Positions 1-7,810 of a DNA stretch of 21,709 nt are shown here, piece after piece. The stretch spans positions 1 through 21,709 of the forward strand of contig CAZYBT010000040.1 in the NCBI GenBank assembly GCA_964645755.1. The letters are read 5' to 3'. The stretch comes from VMCP01 sp964645755. Its GTDB lineage: Bacteria; Bacteroidota; Bacteroidia; NS11-12g; UBA955. Within the stretch, counting starts at the first letter, position 1; every line of letters starts with the position of its first letter. Made by a program: the position numbers and the translations under genes. Under the pieces are notes generated by a model. That model worked only from the letters and a program-made list of their open reading frames with translations, did no database searches and was not told where the DNA came from.

Positions 1-122
1 TTCCATGCTTCCTCATTCCATGGTTGCCAAGAAACCGGATTGTATGCATGTTGGAGTAAATATGGGCTGTTACTTTCGATTAATTTATTGGGGAAGTTGT
101 CGGAATTTTTCACAATTGATGT

Positions 123-129
123 TATTTTG
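123..129 (+). promoter_or_regulatory. Possible -7 box upstream of the secreted hypothetical gene
   Basis: TATTTTG resembles the Bacteroidota -7 consensus TAnnTTTG with one spacer base missing, and ends 7 bases before the ATG at 137. No clear -33 TTTG element is visible. Such AT-rich heptamers are common by chance, so this is weak. Confidence 0.2.
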
Positions 130-136
130 TAACCTG

Positions 137-727
137 ATGTACAAATCTCGGAATAGTTGGTTAATCTTTTTGATGATTTCGCTGTTGTTTTATAAAAATT
201 CTTTGAAAGCGCAGCAAAATGTCCCTCAAAATCAAACAAATGAAAATTTGGAGGGACAAATCACTCAGAACATTGCTCAATCGGCTGGATTTGCAGATGA
301 ACGTCAGGCATTCGATAGCCTTACTTTTTGGATATCTCACCCTAAATCTAAAATTCAGTATGGATTTCTGTCGGAAGATGGTTTTTTCAAACAGTTGCGA
401 TTGATAGACACCATTACGCCTTACACCATGGCGAGGGCACAGCATGTAGTTTACAAACATAAAATGCGAAAAAGTATTGAAAAGTTTAAAAAATATTGCA
501 AGTCAAATAAATTGACATTTAAGAAGTTAGATAGCTTAAGTGGCTTGCCGCTTTTAGTGAAATGGCCTCCAATAGTATACCAAAATAAAGGCGTTTTTAA
601 AATTAAACGATATGAAATAGAACTAACCAAAAAGAAACTAAAGTACATTCTTCAGTTTGAATTGTGGTGGATCGATGGACGGGGATATTGGACCAACGCA
701 CTGAGATATTACGACAATACTGATTAA
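137..727 (+). CDS. Secreted hypothetical protein
   Basis: This is a 196-residue protein I do not recognise. I placed the start at 137 because it gives a clean signal peptide: MYKSRNS, then the hydrophobic stretch WLIFLMISLLF, then a likely cleavage at LKAQ-Q. The frame stays open back to position 5, but the added 44 residues do not look like protein; an ATG at 119 is a second option. The mature part begins with a polar, Gln/Asn-rich linker, followed by a basic, lysine-rich region around residues 105-175 and an aromatic C-terminus (FELWWIDGRGYW). No enzymatic motif, lipobox or T9SS tail is visible. It is probably periplasmic or outer-membrane associated. Its TAA stop overlaps that of the convergent nuclease gene inside a shared TTAA. 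Confidence 0.6.
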   Translation: MYKSRNSWLIFLMISLLFYKNSLKAQQNVPQNQTNENLEGQITQNIAQSAGFADERQAFDSLTFWISHPKSKIQYGFLSEDGFFKQLRLIDTITPYTMARAQHVVYKHKMRKSIEKFKKYCKSNKLTFKKLDSLSGLPLLVKWPPIVYQNKGVFKIKRYEIELTKKKLKYILQFELWWIDGRGYWTNALRYYDNTD

Positions 728-1485
728 TTAAAATTCCAATAACTGAGATCTGATTTCTTTTCGATGTTGGTTTGTTTTTTAGCGTTTATATTCGGGTATA
801 AATCTCTGTGAATCAATTTTTCAAGGCTATCAATGGTGACTACAAAATGACTTAGTGGAAAATCACTGCCTTCGTTTTTCATGATAAAAGCGATGCCTTT
901 TCCGCTGCGGCTTGTATCGGCGATGGCTTTGAAAAAAAGTTTGGGTACCGTTATTTTATTGATTTTCCCAATTTTTTGAGTCAATTCTTTGTTTAAAACG
1001 GGTCCAGTAATAATGAAGAGTGTGGACTTTGATTTTGCCCAAAATCTTACTTTCTCCTCTAATTTTTTCCAAATACCTCGATTGAATTTTGGGGCTTGAG
1101 GTGATATATTGCTCATGAAAAAACTCTCTCTCATTGCTTGAGGCGACCATGTCATATCAGCCGCAGGTGCAAGATGTCCTCGGTCGAACCCAGATTTGGT
1201 ATAGTCTTTGGTATTCGCAGTAGGTGGATGAATCTTTGGATCTACTTTAAAATCATTTGTTCGCTCAGATTCCCCGTTCAATTTATCTTTAGTTAGGGTA
1301 TAAGCCACCCAATTAGGTTGGAAATGTTGATGATTGTACGAAGTTGTGTAGCCCAGGTGTTGAATTACGACTTCGGATTCATAGATTGAGGGAATCTCGA
1401 GGTTTGTATATTGATTTTGAACATTGTAGAAGGAGAGAAGCGTGGTGGCAATTCCCAATATGATTGTATGCTTAACCCAATTCAT
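724..1485 (-). CDS. Secreted DNA/RNA non-specific endonuclease (NucA/EndA family)
   Basis: A 253-residue enzyme of the beta-beta-alpha metal family that cuts DNA and RNA without sequence specificity. The catalytic signature DRGH is at residues 101-104 (general base His104) inside GFDRGHLAPAADM. The metal-ligand Asn135 follows in FNRGIW, with Glu143 at the position of the conserved Glu of Serratia nuclease. Upstream, WVAYTLTKDKLNG and downstream FFMSNISPQAP are typical of the family. A hydrophobic N-terminus (residues 7-20) suggests a signal peptide or membrane anchor, so the enzyme acts outside the cytoplasm, perhaps in nutrient scavenging. The gene starts 9 bases after the pyrD stop on the same strand, so co-transcription with pyrD is likely. 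No immunity gene is adjacent, which argues against a toxin role. Confidence 0.92.
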   Translation of the reverse strand: MNWVKHTIILGIATTLLSFYNVQNQYTNLEIPSIYESEVVIQHLGYTTSYNHQHFQPNWVAYTLTKDKLNGESERTNDFKVDPKIHPPTANTKDYTKSGFDRGHLAPAADMTWSPQAMRESFFMSNISPQAPKFNRGIWKKLEEKVRFWAKSKSTLFIITGPVLNKELTQKIGKINKITVPKLFFKAIADTSRSGKGIAFIMKNEGSDFPLSHFVVTIDSLEKLIHRDLYPNINAKKQTNIEKKSDLSYWNFN

Positions 1486-1494
1486 GGGAGCAAA

Positions 1495-2523
1495 TTACCC
1501 ATTATAATTGATTTCTTTCAGAATATTTTTCACAATCCAAGGTCCTTCATAAACAAATCCTGTATAGACTTGAACCAGGCTTGCTCCTCTCACTAACTTC
1601 TCAGTAGCATCTGTGCCATTGAAAATTCCACCGACACCGATGATCGGAATTTGACCTCCCAATTCGATACTTAACGTGGCGAGCATTGCATTGCTCGCTT
1701 CAAAAACAGGTTGCCCAGAAAGTCCACCAGCACCAATTTTTTCAATTTCTTTTTCTGAAATGGTGAGTTTTTCTCTTGATACGGTGGTATTGGTTGCAAC
1801 AATACCGTCGACCTTTGCTTTTTTGATGATTTTCACCAAATCTTTGATCGCATTTAGCTGGAAATCTGGTGCTAACTTTAAGAAAATAGGCTTACTCACC
1901 GATTTTTCATCTCTGATTTTATGAAGTTGTTCAAAAAGCCCCACTATGAATTTTTCTTCTTGTAAATCGCGAAGACCTGGAGTGTTTGGACTGGAAATGT
2001 TCACAACAATATAATCTACATGGTCGTAGAGTTTTTCGAAGCAATAAACATAATCCAAATAAGCTTTATCGTTGGGTGTGGTTTTATTTTTACCAATGTT
2101 ACCACCAACGATGAGTCCGGGTGGGCGTTTTTTTAAGCGCGCCACCATTTCATCAACACCACGATTGTTAAAACCCATACGATTGATGAGTGCGAGATCA
2201 GATGGAATGCGAAATAAACGGGGTTTAGGATTTCCGGGTTGAGGTTTAGGAGTAACCGTACCTACTTCAACAAATCCAAATCCAAATTCTTTCAATAAAT
2301 GAAGTCTACGAGCGTCTTTGTCGAAACCTGCTGCAAGCCCTACAATATTTGGAAACGTAATTCCTGCAACGGTCACTGGAACTTGATGTTCAATTTTGAA
2401 ACTGCGTCTTAAAAGAGAACCTACAATTGGCCATTTGAGAAAAGCCTGCATTAAATTCAATGCAATGTCGTGTGCCTTTTCGGGCGATATTAAAAATAAA
2501 AAAAACTTAACGAGTGAATACAT
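1495..2523 (-). CDS. pyrD: Dihydroorotate dehydrogenase (quinone), class 2
   Basis: 342 residues. It oxidises dihydroorotate to orotate using FMN and passes electrons to quinone, the fourth step of UMP synthesis, at the inner face of the cytoplasmic membrane. The N-terminal helix (residues 1-30, with hydrophobic VKFFLFLI) is the membrane- and quinone-binding extension specific to class 2. Visible family blocks are GLAAGFDKDA (62-71), EVGTVTPKPQPGNPKPRLFR, INRMGFNN (113-120), NISSPNTPGLR (175-185, catalytic Ser178), LKLAPD, ATNTT (243-247), GGLSGQP and the phosphate-binding PIIGVGGI near 293-300. Length is normal. In a menaquinone-using cell, which menD in this window implies, the acceptor would be menaquinone. 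It lies 38 bases downstream of purH on the same strand, bringing pyrimidine and purine synthesis genes together. Confidence 0.97.
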   Translation of the reverse strand: MYSLVKFFLFLISPEKAHDIALNLMQAFLKWPIVGSLLRRSFKIEHQVPVTVAGITFPNIVGLAAGFDKDARRLHLLKEFGFGFVEVGTVTPKPQPGNPKPRLFRIPSDLALINRMGFNNRGVDEMVARLKKRPPGLIVGGNIGKNKTTPNDKAYLDYVYCFEKLYDHVDYIVVNISSPNTPGLRDLQEEKFIVGLFEQLHKIRDEKSVSKPIFLKLAPDFQLNAIKDLVKIIKKAKVDGIVATNTTVSREKLTISEKEIEKIGAGGLSGQPVFEASNAMLATLSIELGGQIPIIGVGGIFNGTDATEKLVRGASLVQVYTGFVYEGPWIVKNILKEINYNG

Positions 2524-2556
2524 AAATTAACAATCGGAACAGAGCGAAAATCGTAC

Positions 2557-2564
2557 CAAACTTA
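2557..2564 (-). promoter_or_regulatory. Candidate -7 promoter box for pyrD
   Basis: Read on the minus strand the site is TAAGTTTG, an exact match to the Bacteroidota -7 consensus TAnnTTTG, ending 33 bases before the pyrD ATG. Its first three bases are the purH TAA stop codon. No convincing -33 TTTG lies at the expected distance. It may give pyrD and the nuclease gene expression independent of purH. Confidence 0.4.
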
Positions 2565-4061
2565 GTGTTTGAAATGTCTAACTCCTGTGAATACCATCGA
2601 AATTGAATTTTCATTACAATAATCAATGCTGAGTTGGTCTTTTAGACTACCTCCAGGTTGGATGACAGCTTTGATTCCGGCTTTATCTGCAATTTCAACA
2701 CAATCTGGGAAAGGGAAAAATGCATCACTTGCCATCACTGCGCCTTCCAAATCGAAGTTGAATTTGTTTGCCTTGTCAATGGCTTGTACGAGCGCATCCA
2801 CGCGACTCGTTTGTCCGGTACCTGAGGCGAGCAATTGACCGTCTTTTACCAAAACTATGGTATTACTTTTTGTTTGTTTCACCAATTTAACTGCAAATTC
2901 TAAATCTGAAAATTGAGAGTCAGTGGGAGTTGTGTTGGTTACAACTGTCATATTTGCTTTAGTTTCACAAATAGAATCGCGCTCTTGAATCAACTCTCCA
3001 TTAAGTACAGTTCTGGTTAATGGATTTTTCAGTTGAATCGGATTTTTGCTTTGCAAAATGATACGATTGGTTTTGCCTGATAGAATTTCTTTTGCTTGTT
3101 CACTGTAATTAGGTGCAATTAAAACCTCAAAAAATAAGTTGTTAATTTCAGCTGCAGTGGTCGCATCAATTTCAGCATTGCACGCCAAGATTCCTCCGAA
3201 TGCACTCACCGGGTCGCAAGCAAGAGCGGTGTTCCAAGCCTCTAATACGGTTGGTTTTGTTGCCACGCCACAAGCATTGTTGTGTTTGATGATAACAAAC
3301 GTTGGATGGCTGTTGTTTTGAAATTCGTTGAGCAAACATATGGCGCTATCTACATCTAATAAATTGTTGTATGATAGTTCTTTCCCTTGTATTTTCTCGA
3401 AAATTGCTTCGAGATTTCCATTAAAAGTGGCTTTTTGATGAGGATTTTCACCGTACCTGAGAGAATAAACGTTTTCCCCTTGAAACCAATTTGCTATTTG
3501 AGTATCGTAATTAGATGTGGTTTTAAAGGCGTTTGCGGCCAAAAGTTTACGAGTTGATAATTCTAATGATCCATTTCCAGATTGATAAGCATCAAGGAAT
3601 GTTTGATAATCAGATTTGTCGGCAACGATGCATGTATGTGCGTGGTTTTTTGCCGCCGCTCTAATTAATGAAACACCACCAATGTCAATCTTTTCAATGA
3701 TTTCTTCGTCTGATCCACCAGCGGCAACTGTTTCTGCAAAAGGATAAAGATCAACAATCACTAGGTCATACAATGGGATCTTGTATTCTGATATTTCTTG
3801 CATGTCCGAATTCAATTCCCTTCTCGCTAATATCCCTCCAAATACTTTGGGATGTAGCGTTTTTACCCTTCCACCCAAAATACTAGGATATCCAGTGATG
3901 TCTTCTATTGCAACACAAGGAATCCCTAAATCTTCAATGAATTTTCGAGTGCCACCAGTAGAGTATAATGTTACATTTTGGCTGTGAAGTGCTTTTACAA
4001 TGGGTTCTAAGCCATCTTTATAAAAAACAGAAATGAGGGCGGATTGAATTTTTGAATTCAC
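2562..4061 (-). CDS. purH: Bifunctional AICAR transformylase / IMP cyclohydrolase
   Basis: 499 residues, normal for the family. It carries out the last two steps of IMP synthesis: formyl transfer from 10-formyl-THF to AICAR, then ring closure. The N-terminal MGS-like cyclohydrolase domain (about 1-190) shows YSTGGT (33-38), TGYPSILGGRVKTLHPK (56-72), DLVIVDLYPF (99-108) and IDIGGVSLIRAAAKN. The transformylase domain (about 200-499) shows LRYGENPHQ (201-209), the Lys259-His260 catalytic pair in IIKHNNACG, SAFGGI, and a C-terminal block with ASDAFFPFPD, IQPGGS and FTGVRHFKH. The start is a GTG at 4061. The only nearby ATG (4063) runs straight into a stop, and a GTG start gives the usual family N-terminus (NSKIQSALISVFYKDGL). 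A promoter-like box sits 4 bases upstream of the GTG. Confidence 0.97.
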   Translation of the reverse strand: MNSKIQSALISVFYKDGLEPIVKALHSQNVTLYSTGGTRKFIEDLGIPCVAIEDITGYPSILGGRVKTLHPKVFGGILARRELNSDMQEISEYKIPLYDLVIVDLYPFAETVAAGGSDEEIIEKIDIGGVSLIRAAAKNHAHTCIVADKSDYQTFLDAYQSGNGSLELSTRKLLAANAFKTTSNYDTQIANWFQGENVYSLRYGENPHQKATFNGNLEAIFEKIQGKELSYNNLLDVDSAICLLNEFQNNSHPTFVIIKHNNACGVATKPTVLEAWNTALACDPVSAFGGILACNAEIDATTAAEINNLFFEVLIAPNYSEQAKEILSGKTNRIILQSKNPIQLKNPLTRTVLNGELIQERDSICETKANMTVVTNTTPTDSQFSDLEFAVKLVKQTKSNTIVLVKDGQLLASGTGQTSRVDALVQAIDKANKFNFDLEGAVMASDAFFPFPDCVEIADKAGIKAVIQPGGSLKDQLSIDYCNENSISMVFTGVRHFKH

Positions 4062-4065
4062 ATCG

Positions 4066-4073
4066 CAAATTTA
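4066..4073 (-). promoter_or_regulatory. Candidate -7 promoter box abutting the purH start
   Basis: TAAATTTG on the minus strand matches TAnnTTTG exactly. Only 4 bases (CGAT) separate it from the purH GTG, so transcription would begin at or within a few bases of the start codon. It lies in the 44-base gap after the DUF5522 gene. I do not see a clear -33 element. Confidence 0.45.
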
Positions 4074-4105
4074 CAACAGAACTACGGGTGTATTCAAAAA
4101 GGTGT

Positions 4106-4303
4106 TTACAACTTTTGCACAAATTGGGAAGATATGTTCTTGTTCCCCGTTTGGTGTTTTGGCTCATAAGGACAATGCCTACAGCCATTTCCACAGCAGA
4201 AACCTCTTTTCAGCAGAAATGCTTCAGTAAAAACGCAAAAACCGTTTTCAAAGTAATATCCTTTGTCAACGGTTTTTGATTGTTTGTTCGATTCTTCATG
4301 CAT
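4106..4303 (-). CDS. Small Cys-rich DUF5522 family protein
   Basis: A 65-residue cytoplasmic protein resembling the DUF5522 family of Bacteroidota. It shows the family pattern GYYFENGFCVFTEAFLLKRG followed by the cysteine cluster CC-x3-C-x2-CP at residues 36-45 (Cys36, 37, 41, 44), which suggests a bound metal or Fe-S cluster. Its biochemical role is not known to me. I chose the ATG at 4303 because it follows the secA stop by 2 bases; an in-frame ATG at 4324 would overlap secA by 19 bases and add seven residues unlike the family. The spacing suggests translation coupled to secA. A long hairpin with a downstream T-rich stretch lies within its first third. Confidence 0.72.
   Translation of the reverse strand: MHEESNKQSKTVDKGYYFENGFCVFTEAFLLKRGFCCGNGCRHCPYEPKHQTGNKNISSQFVQKL
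4237..4277 (-). terminator. Long hairpin inside the DUF5522 gene, possible secA terminator or attenuator
   Basis: A 10-bp perfect stem (AAAAACCGTT, 4237-4246, with AACGGTTTTT, 4268-4277) is followed by a 2x2 internal loop, a 5-bp stem (CAAAG with CTTTG) and a 7-base loop. Read on the minus strand it starts 28 bases after the secA stop and is followed by TTTTTGCGTTTTT, so it has the shape of an intrinsic terminator. It lies wholly inside the DUF5522 coding sequence and codes for its conserved KTVDKGYYFENGF segment. Function is inferred from shape only. Confidence 0.4.
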
Positions 4304-4305
4304 TG

Positions 4306-7300
4306 TTATTCTTTGCCATGACAAGATTTGAATTTTTTACCTGATCCGCAAGGACAAGGATCATTCCTTCCAACTTTCAATTCGTTGCGAATTGGATTTT
4401 GAGGGATTTTGGGAGCAGAGGCTTCTGTAGCCTCTCGGTTATCGGAAGTTCCAGATCCTAATTCTTCTTTGCTTGCAACAACCCTAGGATTGTCTTTTCT
4501 CATAGGTCTACGCGCCTCTTCTACAGGATTTTCTTCCAAAATTCGTGTTCTAAATAGTAATCCAAGTACTTTGTGGTTAATGCGTTGAAGCATTTGTCCG
4601 AACAATTCAAAGCTCTCGATTTTATAAATCAACAGAGGATCTTTTTGTTCGTATTGGGCATTGTAAGTACTTTGTTTCAACTCATCCAATTCTCTCAAAT
4701 GTTCTTTCCACTCGTCGTCAATGGTTTGTAAGGTTGTCCATTTTTCAAAGTCTTGAATCAGCGAACGGCAATGGGTATCGAGGGCTTTTTGCATCGATAC
4801 CGTGATTTGGAAACTGTGTGTTCCATCGGTCATTGGAACAATTACATTTTCAATTCTCTCACCTTGCTCGGCACGAATATGACTAAAAACAGGGTAGGCT
4901 TGTTCAGCAATTCTATTGAGTTTGTTGTTGTATTTGTTCGATAAATCAACAAACAACATTTCAGTTAATTCAGTTTCTTTATGGGTGTCGAAAGTAGCTT
5001 CATCAAAAGGCAATCCCATTGCAAGGGTACGTATGACTTCTAATTCTAATTCCTCGAAATTTCCACCTTGCTTGTAATTTGCAATTGTATCATTACACCA
5101 ATTGTATAGCATGTTTCGCAAATCGATACTTAGTTTATCACCAAACAATGCATTTTTTCTCATACGGTAGATGTTAGAACGTTGTTTGTTCATTACATCA
5201 TCATATTCCAATAAACGTTTACGGATACCAAAATTGTTTTGTTCCATTCGTTTTTGGTTTCTTTCGATGGTTTTGGTCATCCAGCTATGTTCAATTACAT
5301 CACCTTCTTTATAACCAATTTTGTCCATCATATTAGATACTCTTTCTGCACCGAAAATACGCATCAAGTCGTCTTCCAAACTCACAAAGAAACGAGAGCT
5401 ACCTGGATCTCCTTGTCTCCCTGCACGACCTCTTAACTGTCGATCTACACGTCGGCTATCATGTCGCTCGGTACCAATAATTGCCAAACCACCATAGGAT
5501 TTTACTTCTTCTGAAATTTTAATGTCGGTACCCCTACCAGCCATATTTGTTGCAATGGTAACGGCAGAAGGCAAACCCGCCTGAGTTACAATTTCAGCTT
5601 CTTTTTGGTGTTGTTTAGCGTTCAATACATTGTGCTTGATGCCCCTGAGTTTCAGCATTCTAGAAAGCAATTCACTCACTTCTACAGAAGTTGTACCTAC
5701 AAGAACTGGTCGCTTAGCTTCGCTCAAGGCAACAATTTCTTCTATGACCGCGTTGTATTTTTCACGCTTTGTTTTATAAACCAAATCCTCATAATCTTTA
5801 CGAATCACAGGTTTATTGGTTGGTATCACTTTTACTCCCAACTTATAAATGTCCCACAATTCCTGAGCTTCAGTTTCAGCTGTACCTGTCATACCTGCAA
5901 GTTTGTGGTACATTCTGAAATAGTTCTGTAGGGTTATGGTTGCATAAGTTTGAGTGGCAGCTTCAACTCTCACATTTTCTTTCGCCTCAATAGCTTGATG
6001 CAATCCATCCGAATATCTACGTCCCTCCATGATACGTCCAGTTTGCTCATCCACGATTTTCACTTTGTCGTCTTGAATGATATACTCAACGTCTTTTTCG
6101 AACAAAGTATATGCTTTTAACAATTGCTGAACCGAGTGAATACGTTCACTTTTTTCCGCAAATTCTTGCATGAGCTTGTCTTTCAGTTGAAGTTTTTCCT
6201 CGTCAGAATGACTACTTTTTTCGATTTCAGCAATTTCATTACCAACATCAGGTAGAACGAAGAAATTTGGATCTTCCGCATTTCCGGTAATTAACTCAAT
6301 ACCTTTTTCAGTTAAATCAACTGAATTTGTTTTCTCATCAATTGTGAAATACAAAGCCGCATCTACTTTTGGCATTTCTTTTTGTTGATCAGCCAAATAA
6401 TTATTTTCTGTTTTCGTGAGAATGTTTCTAATGCCGGCCTCACCCAAAAATTTAATCAAAGCTTTGCTTTTTGGCAAACCTCTGTAGGCTCTTAACAATG
6501 CCAAACCGCCTTCTCCTTCATTGTGCCCGTTTTTACCTTCTGCAATGAGTTTTTTTGCATCAGTTAAAGCAGAGTTGATGTATTTTCTCTGAGCTTCTAC
6601 CAATGTTTGAATCCTTGGTTTAAGCGCTTCAAATTCTTGAATATCACCTTTTGGAGTTGGTCCGCTAATAATTAATGGAGTACGTGCATCATCAATTAAA
6701 ACACTGTCTACTTCATCAATCATGGCGAAATGATGTTTCCCTTGAACCAATTCATCGGTTTCGTGTGCCATATTGTCACGTAAATAGTCAAAACCGAATT
6801 CATTATTTGTTCCATAGGTAATGTCGGCCTTGTAAGCTTTTCTACGTTCTTCTGTATTCGGATTGTGATACTCTAAACAATCTACAGTAAGTCCCAAGAA
6901 ATTAAACAATGGACCATTCCATTCACAGTCACGTCTTGCCAAGTAATCATTTACGGTCACCATGTGAACTCCTCTTCCGCCTAAAGCATTGAGGTATGCG
7001 GGAAGGGTACTTACCAATGTTTTTCCTTCACCTGTTCCCATTTCAGCAATGTTTCCCGAATGCAAGGCAATACCACCAATCAACTGCACATCGTAGTGAA
7101 CCATATTCCACTTGATTTTTCCACCAGCAGCAAGCCATTCGTTGGCATAATATGCTTTATTTCCTTCTATTCGGATGTTACTGTAATTAATGGCTAATTC
7201 TCTATCCAAATCTGTTGCGGTAGATTCCAACTCGCTATTTTCGCTTAGTCTGCGAGCAGCTTCCTTGGTTACAGCAAATGCCTCAGGAAGAATTTCCTTT

Positions 7301-7626
7301 AAAATTTCTTCTAACTTATCGTCTCGGAGCTTCTCTAATTCTGCGATTTCTTGAAAGATTTCCTCTTTTTCATCAATTGCTTGATTGTCTAATGCGGCAA
7401 TTTTGTCTTGAGCATCTTTAATTTGTTGGTCGATGTCGCTCAAATAGTCTGCAATTCTATTTTTGAATTCAAAGGTTTTGCCCCTTAGTTCATCCGTGCT
7501 TATCGATTTATAGCCTTCAAAGTGCTCATTGATCTGAGCCACAATCGGCATGATTTCTTTCATGGCTTTTTCAGCAGCATTGCCACCAAAGATTTTTGCG
7601 ATGTTATTTACAATATTCCCAAACAT
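4306..7626 (-). CDS. secA: Preprotein translocase ATPase SecA
   Basis: The ATPase motor that drives unfolded proteins through SecYEG. Walker A is GTGEGKT (residues 197-203) and Walker B is the DEVD at 304-307 in MIDEVDSVLIDDARTP. The second nucleotide-binding domain shows MAGRGTDIKI, GTERHDSRRVDRQLRGRAGRQGDPG and FFVSLEDDLMRIF. The C-terminal tail ends in a zinc motif (Cys1091, Cys1093, Cys1102, His1103; PCPCGSG...SCHGKE) used for SecB or ribosome contact. At 1106 residues it is about 200 longer than E. coli SecA. The extra length is an acidic, coiled-coil-like insertion near residues 60-125 and further insertions between the ISGP block (320-322) and the FTIDEK block; both are usual in Bacteroidota. 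Proteins in this window with signal peptides would be clients. Confidence 0.98.
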   Translation of the reverse strand: MFGNIVNNIAKIFGGNAAEKAMKEIMPIVAQINEHFEGYKSISTDELRGKTFEFKNRIADYLSDIDQQIKDAQDKIAALDNQAIDEKEEIFQEIAELEKLRDDKLEEILKEILPEAFAVTKEAARRLSENSELESTATDLDRELAINYSNIRIEGNKAYYANEWLAAGGKIKWNMVHYDVQLIGGIALHSGNIAEMGTGEGKTLVSTLPAYLNALGGRGVHMVTVNDYLARRDCEWNGPLFNFLGLTVDCLEYHNPNTEERRKAYKADITYGTNNEFGFDYLRDNMAHETDELVQGKHHFAMIDEVDSVLIDDARTPLIISGPTPKGDIQEFEALKPRIQTLVEAQRKYINSALTDAKKLIAEGKNGHNEGEGGLALLRAYRGLPKSKALIKFLGEAGIRNILTKTENNYLADQQKEMPKVDAALYFTIDEKTNSVDLTEKGIELITGNAEDPNFFVLPDVGNEIAEIEKSSHSDEEKLQLKDKLMQEFAEKSERIHSVQQLLKAYTLFEKDVEYIIQDDKVKIVDEQTGRIMEGRRYSDGLHQAIEAKENVRVEAATQTYATITLQNYFRMYHKLAGMTGTAETEAQELWDIYKLGVKVIPTNKPVIRKDYEDLVYKTKREKYNAVIEEIVALSEAKRPVLVGTTSVEVSELLSRMLKLRGIKHNVLNAKQHQKEAEIVTQAGLPSAVTIATNMAGRGTDIKISEEVKSYGGLAIIGTERHDSRRVDRQLRGRAGRQGDPGSSRFFVSLEDDLMRIFGAERVSNMMDKIGYKEGDVIEHSWMTKTIERNQKRMEQNNFGIRKRLLEYDDVMNKQRSNIYRMRKNALFGDKLSIDLRNMLYNWCNDTIANYKQGGNFEELELEVIRTLAMGLPFDEATFDTHKETELTEMLFVDLSNKYNNKLNRIAEQAYPVFSHIRAEQGERIENVIVPMTDGTHSFQITVSMQKALDTHCRSLIQDFEKWTTLQTIDDEWKEHLRELDELKQSTYNAQYEQKDPLLIYKIESFELFGQMLQRINHKVLGLLFRTRILEENPVEEARRPMRKDNPRVVASKEELGSGTSDNREATEASAPKIPQNPIRNELKVGRNDPCPCGSGKKFKSCHGKE

Positions 7627-7675
7627 AGGTTAAAAGTGCGAAGTTAATGTTTTATTCTCTTTACTAAAAGCTTGC

Positions 7676-7682
7676 CAAAGTA
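7676..7682 (-). promoter_or_regulatory. Possible -7 box upstream of secA
   Basis: TACTTTG on the minus strand is one spacer base short of TAnnTTTG and lies 49 bases before the secA ATG. It falls in the 184-base divergent gap between secA and the TonB receptor gene. On the other strand of that gap, TTTTTTTG (7780-7787), with a TTG 16 bases upstream, is a poor candidate for the receptor gene. Otherwise I see only AT-rich sequence there. Confidence 0.2.
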
Positions 7683-7810
7683 GAATTCATGACGAATTGT
7701 CGTTCTTTTGTTCACACATCATCCTTTTGTATCTCCAAAATCTGAAAATTTCTGTTTTTTTTGTTCAATTTTCAAACCCTTTTTTTGCGAGTTTGTTTAT
7801 TTATTGATTT

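Noticed and set aside
5..136. Extension of the first gene back to position 5
   Set aside because: The added residues have no protein-like pattern and would bury a good signal peptide that starts at 137.
724..1485. Nuclease considered as a secreted toxin with an immunity partner
   Set aside because: No small immunity-like gene lies beside it. The convergent neighbour has its own signal peptide and no known immunity features, and no polymorphic-toxin domains are present.
4052..4279. A 75-codon plus-strand open frame between secA and purH
   Set aside because: It is antisense to the DUF5522 gene, whose family Cys motif is clear on the minus strand.
5605..5931. A 108-codon open frame on the plus strand inside secA
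   Set aside because: It lies antisense to highly conserved SecA motifs, and its translation has no recognisable domain.
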